A stretch of 64,000 bases of DNA from JANWWM01 sp046292465. GTDB lineage: Bacteria > Bacteroidota > Chlorobiia > Chlorobiales > Thermochlorobacteraceae. Within the stretch, counting starts at the first letter, position 1. Each line of letters opens with the position of its first letter. The notes beneath the pieces are model-generated. The model did no database searches. It had not been told where the DNA came from and saw only the letters and a program-made list of their open reading frames with translations. The DNA is taken from contig JBKBRB010000010.1 in NCBI GenBank assembly GCA_046292465.1, forward strand, positions 22,626-86,625. The letters are read 5' to 3'. Positions 16,219-24,693 of this stretch are shown here, one piece after another. The translations under genes and the position numbers were made by a program.

Positions 16219-18003
16219 ATGCGCGACCTCTTTGAAAAGCCTTACAGCATTTTTTTAGAAACTGCAAAACAAGACGGCGAGAACCAAAAAACGTTTTTGT
16301 TCCAAAGTCCTCAAAGCCTCATCGAAGCCAAGTCGCTTTCGGAGGTGCATCTGGCACTTGAGCGGATGGAGATGGCGCACCGGCGTGGAAAGTGGCTTGC
16401 AGGTTACATCAGTTATGAAGCAGGATTCGCCTTCGAGAAAAAACTCAAACAGATGCCGATTAGGACATCGCTCCCACTACTGTGGTTCGGTGAATACGAC
16501 GAGCCGCTTTTGAATCCGTTGGTTCAGTTCAATCGTCAGTCGAGCATAGTGCAGCGCGTTGCGTTCAATGTTTCAAAAGAAGATTATGCAAGTGCAATCG
16601 CTAAAATTTTGGCATATATCGAAGCGGGTGATGTCTATCAAGTGAATTTTACGGGAAAACTTTCGTTCGACTTTCAAGGCAATGCCGTTGAACTTTACGA
16701 GACCTTACGCCAAAAGCAAGCCGTTGCATATGCAGCCTTTCTCAACTTAGGCAAGCAAGCCATACTCTCGTTTTCGCCGGAACTGTTTTTTCGCATCAAG
16801 GACGGCGTCATTGAATCTAAGCCGATGAAAGGCACTGCCTCACGCGGACGCACAAACGCCGAAGACGAAACCATAGCCACCTGGCTTAAAAGCGATGAAA
16901 AAAATCGTGCCGAAAACTTGATGATTTTAGACCTGATTCGCAACGATTTCGGACGCATCTGCAAAATAGGCACGGTTACAGTTCCAAGCCTTTTCGATGT
17001 GGAGCGTCTCCAAACGCTCTTGCAAATGACTTCAACTGTGCGTGGCGAGCTCAAAGAGGGCATCACATTCAGAGAAATTTTTGAAGCCATTTTCCCATGT
17101 GGTTCAATTACAGGCGCGCCCAAAATTCGCGCAATGGAAATCATCTCCGAACTCGAAGCCGAGCCGCGTGGCGTCTATACTGGCGCAATCGGATACATCT
17201 CACCGCAAAAAGAAACGTGTTTCAGCGTTGCCATTCGAACATTGGTCGTCGAGCAAAAAAGTGCAAGTTCACTTGTTGGAGAAATGGGAATTGGAAGCGG
17301 GATTACAATTGAATCCAAAAGCCAAACTGAATACGAAGAGTGCTTACTCAAAGCGAAGTTTCTAACAACGCCAATCGAGAATTTCGCCTTGATTGAATCA
17401 ATGAAGTTTGACCGGCATTACTGCTTGCTCGAGAAGCATCTTGCGCGGTTGAAAAACTCAGCGCGATATTTCGATTTTCAGTTCGATGAAGAGGGCTTGC
17501 GGGCTTGTTTAGCGAAATACGCTCAAACGCTTGACCGAAGCGCGACTTACAAAGTTCGATTGGAATTGGAAAAATCCGGACAGATAAAATTGAGCTGTGA
17601 ACGAATTGAACCAACAAGCGGAATCGGCGCGGTGGCAATTGCGAAAATACGGACAAATTCTGCCGATAAATTTTTCTACCACAAAACAACCGAGCGCCAG
17701 ACTTACGACGAGGCAACGGTCTTGGCGCGCCAATTAGGGTTAGCGGATTTCATTTTTCTCAACGAGCGAGACGAAGTGTCGGAAGGTGCGATTAGCAATG
17801 TGTTTGTAGAAAAGGCCGGAAGGCTCTACACGCCGCCAATTTCATCGGGCATTTTAGCAGGCATTTATCGTCAGCACATTTTAGAAACCGTTTCTAATGC
17901 AAGCGAGCGCATTTTGCACATAGACGATTTGAAGAATGCGGAGCGAATCTGGATTTGCAATGCAGTGAGAGGAATCAGAGAGGTGAAATTGGTAGAAGTT
18001 TAG
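16219..18003 (+). CDS. pabB-pabC: Aminodeoxychorismate synthase component I fused to aminodeoxychorismate lyase
   Basis: The 594-residue protein is a PabB-PabC fusion. Residues 1 to about 350 form the chorismate-binding domain, with VYQVNFTGKLSF, the active-site-lysine segment SKPMKGTASRG and IFPCGSITGAPKIRAMEII. The rest is a class IV aminotransferase-like lyase (KFDRHYCLLEKHLARL, then FLNERDEVSEGAISNVFVE). Together they make 4-aminobenzoate from aminodeoxychorismate for folate synthesis; the amidotransferase subunit (PabA) must be encoded elsewhere. This fusion is common in bacteria. The TAG overlaps the stop of the opposing RsbW-like gene (TTAG at 18000-18003). Confidence 0.92.
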   Translation: MRDLFEKPYSIFLETAKQDGENQKTFLFQSPQSLIEAKSLSEVHLALERMEMAHRRGKWLAGYISYEAGFAFEKKLKQMPIRTSLPLLWFGEYDEPLLNPLVQFNRQSSIVQRVAFNVSKEDYASAIAKILAYIEAGDVYQVNFTGKLSFDFQGNAVELYETLRQKQAVAYAAFLNLGKQAILSFSPELFFRIKDGVIESKPMKGTASRGRTNAEDETIATWLKSDEKNRAENLMILDLIRNDFGRICKIGTVTVPSLFDVERLQTLLQMTSTVRGELKEGITFREIFEAIFPCGSITGAPKIRAMEIISELEAEPRGVYTGAIGYISPQKETCFSVAIRTLVVEQKSASSLVGEMGIGSGITIESKSQTEYEECLLKAKFLTTPIENFALIESMKFDRHYCLLEKHLARLKNSARYFDFQFDEEGLRACLAKYAQTLDRSATYKVRLELEKSGQIKLSCERIEPTSGIGAVAIAKIRTNSADKFFYHKTTERQTYDEATVLARQLGLADFIFLNERDEVSEGAISNVFVEKAGRLYTPPISSGILAGIYRQHILETVSNASERILHIDDLKNAERIWICNAVRGIREVKLVEV

Positions 18004-18428
18004 CGTGCAGGGAGTCGTTTGACAAGCACAAGTTTATTTTCGCCGTTGCGATGTTCATACTCAATTTCATCGACAAGCGCGCGAATGAGTTTGATGCCTA
18101 ATCCGCCTTTTTTCTTGGATGCAAGGTAGGTTTCCATGTCGGGCAATGGGTGTGTGCGAATATCATAACTCTTGCCATTATCATTGACCGTAACCGTGAA
18201 TCGGTTATCCGCTGTTTGAATAACAATGTGCAACTTTTCGTCTGAGTTTTTGCCATAGCCGTGCCTGATGATGTTAGAGCAGGCTTCATCGACGGCAAGC
18301 ACGATTTTATAGCCGTCATCTTCTTTGAAACCGAACATTTCCGCCGCTTTTGAAACAAAACCGCGAATTTTTTCAAGTTGCTCCATGCTGCTTTGAACGG
18401 TCAGTTCCGCCTTAAATTCCTCTGCCAT
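18000..18428 (-). CDS. Anti-sigma factor-type serine kinase (RsbW/SpoIIAB-like)
   Basis: The 142-residue protein is a GHKL ATPase of the RsbW type: N-box VDEACSNIIRHGYG (about 45-58), G1 box VNDNGKSYD and G2 box KKKGGLGIKLIRALVDEIEY. Such kinases bind a sigma factor or other partner and phosphorylate a STAS antagonist. Its likely antagonist (18457) and the phosphatase that would reset it (18895) lie directly upstream in the same orientation, so the three probably form one partner-switching unit. No sigma factor gene is adjacent, so the output is unknown. Confidence 0.9.
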   Translation of the reverse strand: MAEEFKAELTVQSSMEQLEKIRGFVSKAAEMFGFKEDDGYKIVLAVDEACSNIIRHGYGKNSDEKLHIVIQTADNRFTVTVNDNGKSYDIRTHPLPDMETYLASKKKGGLGIKLIRALVDEIEYEHRNGENKLVLVKRLPAR

Positions 18429-18456
18429 TTGTCAATCTGTTTTCAAGTTTCAGTCG

Positions 18457-18813
18457 TTATGAAGCGGTCATTTGAAATTTCTCAATGGCTTTGCTTTCAT
18501 CGTCATAGATTTCATAAAGCAGTGGAAAGCCAAGCAAATCGAAGACTTGAAAAATTTTATCGGGCATATTCGAGAACTTGATGTCGCCGCCTTTTGAGCG
18601 AACTTCATCGATGAACGACATAAACACACCGAGTCCTGCGCTCGAGATGTAGTGGAGTTTTGAAAAGTTGACGACGATGTTTGTGCGTCCTGTATCAATT
18701 AACTCTTGAATTGTTCGTTCTAACTCAATTGAAGTGTGGGCGTCAAGGTCGCCACTGATGTCAATAATGCTGGTCTTTCCTGACTGACGAACTGATGCGT
18801 TGAATGATGCCAT
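18457..18813 (-). CDS. STAS domain anti-sigma factor antagonist (RsbV/SpoIIAA-like)
   Basis: The 118-residue protein is a single STAS domain: IDISGDLDAHTSIELERTI, then IVVNFSKLHYISSAGLGVF with the phosphorylatable Ser of the SSAGLG loop at about 57-58, and a final helix DKIFQVFDLLGF. In its unphosphorylated form it would sequester the RsbW-like kinase encoded 28 bp downstream. The gene order PP2C-STAS-kinase supports this role. Confidence 0.92.
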   Translation of the reverse strand: MASFNASVRQSGKTSIIDISGDLDAHTSIELERTIQELIDTGRTNIVVNFSKLHYISSAGLGVFMSFIDEVRSKGGDIKFSNMPDKIFQVFDLLGFPLLYEIYDDESKAIEKFQMTAS

Positions 18814-18894
18814 AGAGCAGGTTTATCAAGTTTATTTTTGTAAGAATCTGATTGAGACGCGGTATGGTTATTATGCGAAAATCGAAGTATCGTG

Positions 18895-21141
18895 TTACAT
18901 GTGATAGCGCTTGAGTACAACAATCGTTAGGTCGTCGCGCACTGCACCGCCATCGTTGGTGAAAGCATTGACCGCGTTAAATATATCATTTTTGATTTCA
19001 CTTGCACTTTTTTGACGAGAACGGCGAGCAACATCCATCAAGCGTTCATAGCCGAATTGTTCGCCATACTTATCAACGGCTTCGATAACGCCGTCGGTAT
19101 AAAGCACAACCACATCGCCGATGCTCAATTGAATTTGCACTTCTTGAATGTTGCCAGAGAAGAGCGCGCCTTTGTTAAGCCCCAAAGCCATACCTTTCAT
19201 TTTGATAAGGTGAACATCGTTGCTTTGAACGACGACAGCCGGACAATGCCCAGCGTTGGAAAGATGAAGAAGGTTGCGTTCTGTATCAACAATTCCGTAA
19301 AGTGCGCTAATAAACGAGGCTTTTTCCATCCCGCGAGCAATGGTTTCGTTGGCTTTGCATAGAAATTCTTTTGGCGAGTTCGGGTAAATGCGAGCAAGCG
19401 ACTGCACAATGCCTTTAAGTTCCGCCATGTAAAATGCTGCCGATGTTCCTTTTCCTGACACGTCAGCAATGATAATACCAACAGTCGTGCTGTTTTCACC
19501 GATTTGAACATAATCGAAGTAATCGCCACCGACTTCATATGCGGGGTATGAAACGCCATCAACCTCAAAACCTTTCATTTTAGGCTGTGATTGTGGCAGA
19601 AGACGCAGTTGAATTTTCTGCGCTACCAAGAGCTCTTGTTGGAGCCGCTCTTTATCGATAAGTTCGCGAATGAGGCGAGAGTTGTCGATAGCAACGGCGG
19701 CTTGGTCGGCAAAGGTAGTGATGAGTTCCAAGTCTTCTTTGACGAAACCGTATTCGACATCTTTGGCGACGCACAAAACGCCGATGAGTTTGTTGCGTGC
19801 TAAAAGCGGAACAGAGACAATCGAGCCAATGCCGTTTGGCGATGCGGGCGTGGATTTGATTCGTCTCCAAAACTGCTTCACTGCTGAAGGCGACGCGCCG
19901 AATCGCACATCATTTTCAATATCATCAATTCTCACAATGCTTTTTTTCTCTGCAATTTGTTTCCAAATGAAGTCGGCTTTGCTTGAAAAACGCTGAATGG
20001 CTTCAAGTGAAATGTTTTGTTGCGCAACGGTCTTAAAAAATCCATATTCGCCGTTCAAATCGCGCCATTGAAGGTTCGGCAACTTCGAGGCAGTTATGCT
20101 TTCTGCTGAGCGTGTCTGTTCGCTGTAGGGATGGTAGAGGTCAAACCAGACTGAACTTGAAGCGCCACAAGCCTGACGTGCGTAACTGACAAGTGAGTCA
20201 TAAATTTTCTCTTCTTCGAACACATCAGTGATGAATTTGCTCATTGCGTAAAGGTTTTTCACCTCGCTCGATTTGCGCTCGAAGGCTTCAGAAGTTGGAA
20301 GATAAAAGAGCAAACTGAACAGCGTAACCACAAGATAGAGCAAGCCAAAAATAACAATCCCCTCGAAAAAAATTGAAACCGAAAAACTATATGCAGTAAA
20401 GTGTTCTTCTAAATTCAATCCGACTAAGGCAACTGCAATGCCGCCAATGATAAGCGGCACAAGAAAAATCGCACGAATTTTTTCGTCGCGCTTGATTGGC
20501 AAAATCCACGATAGGCGAAAGAGATTGACGAGCATCATCAAGCCTGCGACGCTTAAAAACGCAATCGCCAGCACATTGAGTTTATCGCCTTTTTTCGTGC
20601 CGAACATTGCCACAGTGCCGAGCGTGAGAAAGGCCGCCATTAAAATGAAATTCGACTTCGTGTTCTTTAATCGGCGAAATAAAATGAGCCGCTCAGCAAC
20701 AATGAAAAGTGTTAAAAGATACGACCCAAAGGTGAGAATGGTCAGATGCGATTTGAAAATGGTGTAAATGGTCTGCGGTGCAGCGGCAAGAATTTCTTCT
20801 TCAGGATTGAAATCGCACGGACCGAAAAGTGCACCGTAGACAGAAAGAAATGCGATAATCAAGACAATCAAAATTGCACCGCGCTTAAAGGCATCTTCGG
20901 GCTCGACCCACGCAACAGCGTCGGGAAGCGCGTGCAACTCAATCTGACGACGAATCAAAAGATAAATCGATGCAACTGTCACATATCCCAAAAAATCCTT
21001 CAAGAACAAAATTCCAAACGAAATCAAGTAGGCTCTTGCTTCGCCTGCATAAAAAAGCCCAACATCAATGGAAAGATGAAGAACTTCGCTGATAATTAGG
21101 GCGAGAAATAAAAAGTATGTGAGACGGACGTTTCTTTGCAT
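18895..21141 (-). CDS. Membrane-bound PP2C-type phosphatase with GAF domain (RsbU/SpoIIE-like)
   Basis: From ATG 21141 the protein has 748 residues: about eight membrane segments in the N-terminal ~300 residues, a GAF domain (about 305-490; IGSIVSVPLLARNKLIGVLC) and a C-terminal SpoIIE-type phosphatase (about 530-745) with YEVGGDYFDYV, GIIIADVSGKGTSAAFYMA and VVVLYTDGVIEA, carrying the acidic metal ligands. It should dephosphorylate the STAS protein encoded next, relieving inhibition of the downstream partner. The frame is open up to an ATG at 21264, 2 nt from hutH, but that would leave no promoter space between the divergent genes, so 21141 is preferred. Confidence 0.88.
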   Translation of the reverse strand: MQRNVRLTYFLFLALIISEVLHLSIDVGLFYAGEARAYLISFGILFLKDFLGYVTVASIYLLIRRQIELHALPDAVAWVEPEDAFKRGAILIVLIIAFLSVYGALFGPCDFNPEEEILAAAPQTIYTIFKSHLTILTFGSYLLTLFIVAERLILFRRLKNTKSNFILMAAFLTLGTVAMFGTKKGDKLNVLAIAFLSVAGLMMLVNLFRLSWILPIKRDEKIRAIFLVPLIIGGIAVALVGLNLEEHFTAYSFSVSIFFEGIVIFGLLYLVVTLFSLLFYLPTSEAFERKSSEVKNLYAMSKFITDVFEEEKIYDSLVSYARQACGASSSVWFDLYHPYSEQTRSAESITASKLPNLQWRDLNGEYGFFKTVAQQNISLEAIQRFSSKADFIWKQIAEKKSIVRIDDIENDVRFGASPSAVKQFWRRIKSTPASPNGIGSIVSVPLLARNKLIGVLCVAKDVEYGFVKEDLELITTFADQAAVAIDNSRLIRELIDKERLQQELLVAQKIQLRLLPQSQPKMKGFEVDGVSYPAYEVGGDYFDYVQIGENSTTVGIIIADVSGKGTSAAFYMAELKGIVQSLARIYPNSPKEFLCKANETIARGMEKASFISALYGIVDTERNLLHLSNAGHCPAVVVQSNDVHLIKMKGMALGLNKGALFSGNIQEVQIQLSIGDVVVLYTDGVIEAVDKYGEQFGYERLMDVARRSRQKSASEIKNDIFNAVNAFTNDGGAVRDDLTIVVLKRYHM

Positions 21142-21266
21142 ATACAAATATAAGGCAATCAAAATCGAGTTTTTCAGAACTGCAACTTCTGCTTGCACAA
21201 TGTTTCGACGCGCGTTTCTTACAAGCGTTGAATAACTTTTATCATCTCTGAAACCGAAACGCATCT

Positions 21267-22796
21267 ATGACAACAACACACATTGCCCTTGACGGTGAAA
21301 CGCTTTCACTCCAGCGCATTAAATCGGCTCAAACAATTTCAATTTCATCTGCTTCTCGAGAAAAAATGCTTGCCTCGCGTCGAGTGGTCGACCAATTAAC
21401 CCAAAGTAGTAAGGCGCATTATGGCATCAATACAGGCTTCGGCGTTTTAGCGCGAGAAAAAATTGCGCCGAAAGATTTAGAGAAATTGCAAGAAAATTTG
21501 ATTCTCTCGCATGCGGTTGGCGTCGGCGACCTTGTGCCAGAAGGCATTGTGCGCTGGATGTTGTTGCTCAAAGCCAATGCGCTCGCCAAAGGCTATTCAG
21601 GCATTTCACTTGAAGCGGTCGAGATGCTGTGCGAATTTTTCAACCGACGCATCTTGCCGGTGATTTATACACAAGGTTCAGTAGGCGCGTCGGGCGACCT
21701 TGCGCCACTGGCGCACCTCGTTCTCGCCATGATGGGCGAAGGCGAAGTTTGGTTTGATGGCAAACAAATCTCTGCGGCAAAAGCCTTGAAAGAGAGCGGA
21801 CTGTTGCCCTACAAACTCAAATCCAAAGAAGGGCTTGCGCTCATCAACGGCACGCAGTTTATGCTCGCTTACGCGGTCGAGGCGCTCTTACGTGCAGAAG
21901 TAATGACGAAGACGGCTGACGTGTGCGCCGCCATTACGCTTGAAGCAATGCGTGGAAGCAGTTCGCCGTTTGATGCGCGAATCCACGCCTTGCGTCCGCA
22001 CCAAGGACAGATAGCCGTCGCTAAAAATATTCTTCGTTTAATCGAAGGCTCAGAGATTATGCAGTCGCACAAGGATTGCCAGAAAGTTCAAGACCCGTAT
22101 TCGCTCCGATGTGCGCCACAAGTGCATGGCGCGTGCCGCGATGCGATTGATTATGCAAGGCGCGTTGTAGAAATTGAACTGAACTCCGCCACTGATAACC
22201 CACTTGTGTTTGAAAACGGCGATGTGATTTCTGGCGGAAATTTTCACGGAGAGCCGCTCGCGCTTGCCTTAGATATGCTTGCCATCGCGCTTGCGGAACT
22301 CGCCTCAATTTCAGAACGACGTATCTACCTTCTTTTAGGTGGCGATAGCGTCGGAGGAATTGACTTGCCAAAACTGCTCATGCGCGATACAGGCTTGAAC
22401 TCGGGCTTTATGCTTCCGCAATACACGGCCGCTGCGCTGGTGAGCGAAAATAAAATCCTTGCACACCCTGCCTCCGTTGATTCCATTCCGACCTCGCTGG
22501 GGCAAGAAGACCATGTCTCAATGGGAAGCATTAGCGCAACAAAACTCTACAAAGTGGTGCAAAATGTCGAGACCGTTTTAGCGATTGAACTCATGTGCGC
22601 TGCACAAGCCTTAGACTTTCTGCGCCCAATGAAAAGTGGCAAAGGCGTTGAAGCCGCACACAAGGAAATCAGAAGCATGGTGCCGCACGCTGAAAGCGAC
22701 AGGCTGTTCCACAACGATATTGAAGCCGTGCTTCGTCTGGTGCAGAGCGAGGCAATTTTGCAGGTCGTCAGTAAAGCCGTTGGAGACCTAGAGTAA
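21267..22796 (+). CDS. hutH: Histidine ammonia-lyase
   Basis: The 509-residue protein contains the Ala-Ser-Gly triad that forms the MIO cofactor within TQGSVGASGDLAPLAH (about 136-151), and other family segments such as YGINTGFGVLA and TDNPLVFENGDVISGGNFHG. It converts histidine to urocanate and ammonia, the first step of histidine use. Length matches bacterial HutH (about 500-515). Other hut genes are not in the window. It is followed by a tRNA gene with its own promoter. Confidence 0.95.
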   Translation: MTTTHIALDGETLSLQRIKSAQTISISSASREKMLASRRVVDQLTQSSKAHYGINTGFGVLAREKIAPKDLEKLQENLILSHAVGVGDLVPEGIVRWMLLLKANALAKGYSGISLEAVEMLCEFFNRRILPVIYTQGSVGASGDLAPLAHLVLAMMGEGEVWFDGKQISAAKALKESGLLPYKLKSKEGLALINGTQFMLAYAVEALLRAEVMTKTADVCAAITLEAMRGSSSPFDARIHALRPHQGQIAVAKNILRLIEGSEIMQSHKDCQKVQDPYSLRCAPQVHGACRDAIDYARRVVEIELNSATDNPLVFENGDVISGGNFHGEPLALALDMLAIALAELASISERRIYLLLGGDSVGGIDLPKLLMRDTGLNSGFMLPQYTAAALVSENKILAHPASVDSIPTSLGQEDHVSMGSISATKLYKVVQNVETVLAIELMCAAQALDFLRPMKSGKGVEAAHKEIRSMVPHAESDRLFHNDIEAVLRLVQSEAILQVVSKAVGDLE

Positions 22797-22809
22797 TCGT
22801 GAGCAGGAC

Positions 22810-22839
22810 TTGCGAAAAAACATGGTTTTTGTATATTTG
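22810..22839 (+). promoter_or_regulatory. Bacteroidota-type promoter of tRNA-Thr
   Basis: TTG at 22810-22812 lies 19 nt upstream of TATATTTG at 22832-22839, matching the TTTG-n(19-21)-TAnnTTTG consensus of Bacteroidota housekeeping promoters. Transcription would start near 22846, about 20 nt before the mature tRNA 5' end. Confidence 0.6.
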
Positions 22840-22864
22840 TGCCCTGTTGATTGAAAACTTGAAA

Positions 22865-22937
22865 GCCACCATAGCTCAGTTGGTAGAGCAGCTCATTCGT
22901 AATGAGCAGGTCGTGGGTTCGAGTCCCATCGGTGGCT
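22865..22937 (+). tRNA. tRNA-Thr (anticodon CGU)
   Basis: The sequence folds as a cloverleaf: acceptor GCCACCA/CGGUGGC, D arm with GCUC/GAGC, anticodon stem GCUCA/UGAGC with loop UUCGUAA (anticodon CGU, reads ACG), T arm GUGGG/CCCAU with loop UUCGAGU, and discriminator U73. The innermost acceptor pair (7-66) is A-C, a mismatch. CCA is not encoded (CTA follows). The sequence is close to E. coli tRNA-Thr(CGU). U8, A9 and A14 are in place. Confidence 0.96.
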
Positions 22938-22948
22938 CTACTCAAAAC

Positions 22949-22981
22949 GCGGTGAAACAGCAGTTTCATCGCTATTTTTTT
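22949..22981 (+). terminator. Intrinsic terminator after tRNA-Thr, just upstream of atpD
   Basis: GCGGTGAAAC (22949-22958) and GTTTCATCGC (22963-22972) form a 10-bp stem with one G-U pair and a 4-nt loop, followed by TATTTTTTTA. It ends 11 nt after the tRNA and only about 27 nt before the atpD start, so atpD must use a promoter in this short space or depend on readthrough. Confidence 0.85.
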
Positions 22982-23007
22982 ATCCAGCCAAACCTTTTCT
23001 CGTCGTT

Positions 23008-24411
23008 ATGCAAGAAGGCATTATCACACAAATTATTGGACCCGTCGTTGACGTCGATTTTTCACAAGGCGATTTACCCTCCATTCTGACGGCACTGAAA
23101 GTGCGCCGTGAAGATGGCACTGACCTCGTGCTCGAAGTTCAACAGCATTTAGGTGAAGAGCGCGTGCGCACAATTGCAATGGACGCTACGGAAGGATTAG
23201 TTCGCGGAATGAAAGTGATTAACACAGGAGAGCCCATCACGACGCCCGTCGGAAGCGAAGTGCTCGGACGCTTGCTCAATGTCGTTGGAGAGCCGATTGA
23301 CGGAAAAGGTGAAATCAAAGCATCAAAGCGATATCCGATTCACAAAGCCCCGCCATCGTTCGATAAACTTTCCACCAAAGCCGAAATCCTCGAAACCGGC
23401 ATCAAGGTGATTGACTTAATTGAACCTTACTCCAAAGGCGGAAAAACAGGCTTGTTCGGCGGTGCAGGTGTCGGCAAAACCGTTATCATTCAAGAACTCA
23501 TCAACAACATTGCCAAATTCCACAGCGGGTATTCGGTCTTTGCTGGCGTTGGCGAAAGAACGCGCGAAGGCAACGACTTGATGCTTGAAATGGAAGAATC
23601 AGGCGTCATTAAAAATGCCGCACTGGTTTTCGGACAAATGAACGAGCCGCCAGGCGCACGAGCGCGCGTTGCTTTAACAGGGTTGGCGATTTGCGAATAC
23701 TTCCGCGACGAAGAAGGACGCGATGTGCTCTTGTTCATCGATAACATTTTCCGCTTTACCCAAGCAGGTTCAGAAGTTTCGGCGCTGCTCGGTCGCATGC
23801 CCAGCGCCGTCGGCTATCAGCCAACGCTCGCCACTGAAATGGGAGCATTGCAAGACCGAATCACATCAACTACGAAGGGCTCAATCACATCAGTTCAAGC
23901 GATTTATGTGCCCGCCGACGACCTCACCGACCCTGCGCCAGCAACGGCATTCGCTCACCTTGACGCGACCACCGTGCTTTCAAGGCAAATCGCGGAAATG
24001 GGAATTTATCCCGCCGTCGACCCGCTCGACTCAACCTCGCGCATCTTAGACCCGCTCATCGTTGGACAAGAGCATTACGATGTCGCGCAAGGCGTTAAAC
24101 TCTTGCTCCAACGCTACAAAGATTTGCAAGATATTATCGCGATTCTCGGCATGGACGAACTTTCCGACGAGGATAAACTGGTGGTTGCACGTGCGCGTCG
24201 CGTTCAACAATTTCTCTCGCAACCCTTCTTCGTCGCCGAGCAATTCACCGGCTTGAAAGGTCGCTATGTCAAACTTAGCGACACCATTCGAGGCTTCAAA
24301 GAAATTCTCGAGGGCAAGCACGACCACCTGCCCGAAGCGGCATTCCGCCTTGTCGGCACCATTGAAGAAGCCGTTGAGAAAGGCGAAAAAATGTTAGCCG
24401 AAGCCAAGTAA
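23008..24411 (+). CDS. atpD: F-type ATP synthase subunit beta
   Basis: The 467-residue protein has the F1-beta hallmarks: Walker A GGAGVGKT (about 151-158), GERTREGNDL, the Walker B strand LLFIDNIFRF and the ALLGRMPSAVGYQPTLA signature. It carries the catalytic nucleotide sites of the F1 sector on the cytoplasmic face of the membrane. Only atpC follows; the other subunit genes are absent from the window. A split atp locus with atpDC apart is typical of green sulfur bacteria. No clear Shine-Dalgarno sequence precedes it. Confidence 0.98.
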   Translation: MQEGIITQIIGPVVDVDFSQGDLPSILTALKVRREDGTDLVLEVQQHLGEERVRTIAMDATEGLVRGMKVINTGEPITTPVGSEVLGRLLNVVGEPIDGKGEIKASKRYPIHKAPPSFDKLSTKAEILETGIKVIDLIEPYSKGGKTGLFGGAGVGKTVIIQELINNIAKFHSGYSVFAGVGERTREGNDLMLEMEESGVIKNAALVFGQMNEPPGARARVALTGLAICEYFRDEEGRDVLLFIDNIFRFTQAGSEVSALLGRMPSAVGYQPTLATEMGALQDRITSTTKGSITSVQAIYVPADDLTDPAPATAFAHLDATTVLSRQIAEMGIYPAVDPLDSTSRILDPLIVGQEHYDVAQGVKLLLQRYKDLQDIIAILGMDELSDEDKLVVARARRVQQFLSQPFFVAEQFTGLKGRYVKLSDTIRGFKEILEGKHDHLPEAAFRLVGTIEEAVEKGEKMLAEAK

Positions 24412-24423
24412 GGGAGTGAGAAG

Positions 24424-24681
24424 ATGGCGGCAGAATTTCATCTCGATATTGTAACGCCTGAAAGAAATGTGTTCAGCGGCAATGTGGTCAGTGTTACCGC
24501 GCCCGGCACTCTGGGGCAATTCCAAGTTTTAGCCAACCATGCGCCGTTTCTGTCTTCGCTCGCCACTGGCGAAGTGCGCATTGACTTTGCAGATAAATCA
24601 CAACAAACCTACAAAGTGTCAGGCGGATTTTTTGAAGTCAGCGCAAATAAAGCAATGCTTCTCGTCGAAAGTGCGTCGTAA
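24424..24681 (+). CDS. atpC: F-type ATP synthase subunit epsilon (short form)
   Basis: At 85 residues this subunit contains only the N-terminal beta-sandwich domain (FHLDIVTPERNVFSGNVVSV and LATGEVRIDF); the C-terminal two-helix domain of the usual ~135-residue epsilon is absent. Short epsilon subunits occur in green sulfur bacteria. Loss of the helical domain removes the known epsilon-type inhibition of ATP hydrolysis. It follows atpD by 12 nt and has a GGGAGTGAG-type ribosome binding site at 24413. Confidence 0.93.
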   Translation: MAAEFHLDIVTPERNVFSGNVVSVTAPGTLGQFQVLANHAPFLSSLATGEVRIDFADKSQQTYKVSGGFFEVSANKAMLLVESAS

Positions 24682-24693
24682 CTTTCTTTCTGA

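Noticed and set aside
21142..21264. Longer start for the PP2C phosphatase, 2 nt from hutH
   Set aside because: It would leave no room for promoters between divergent genes, and the added 41 residues show no conserved features.
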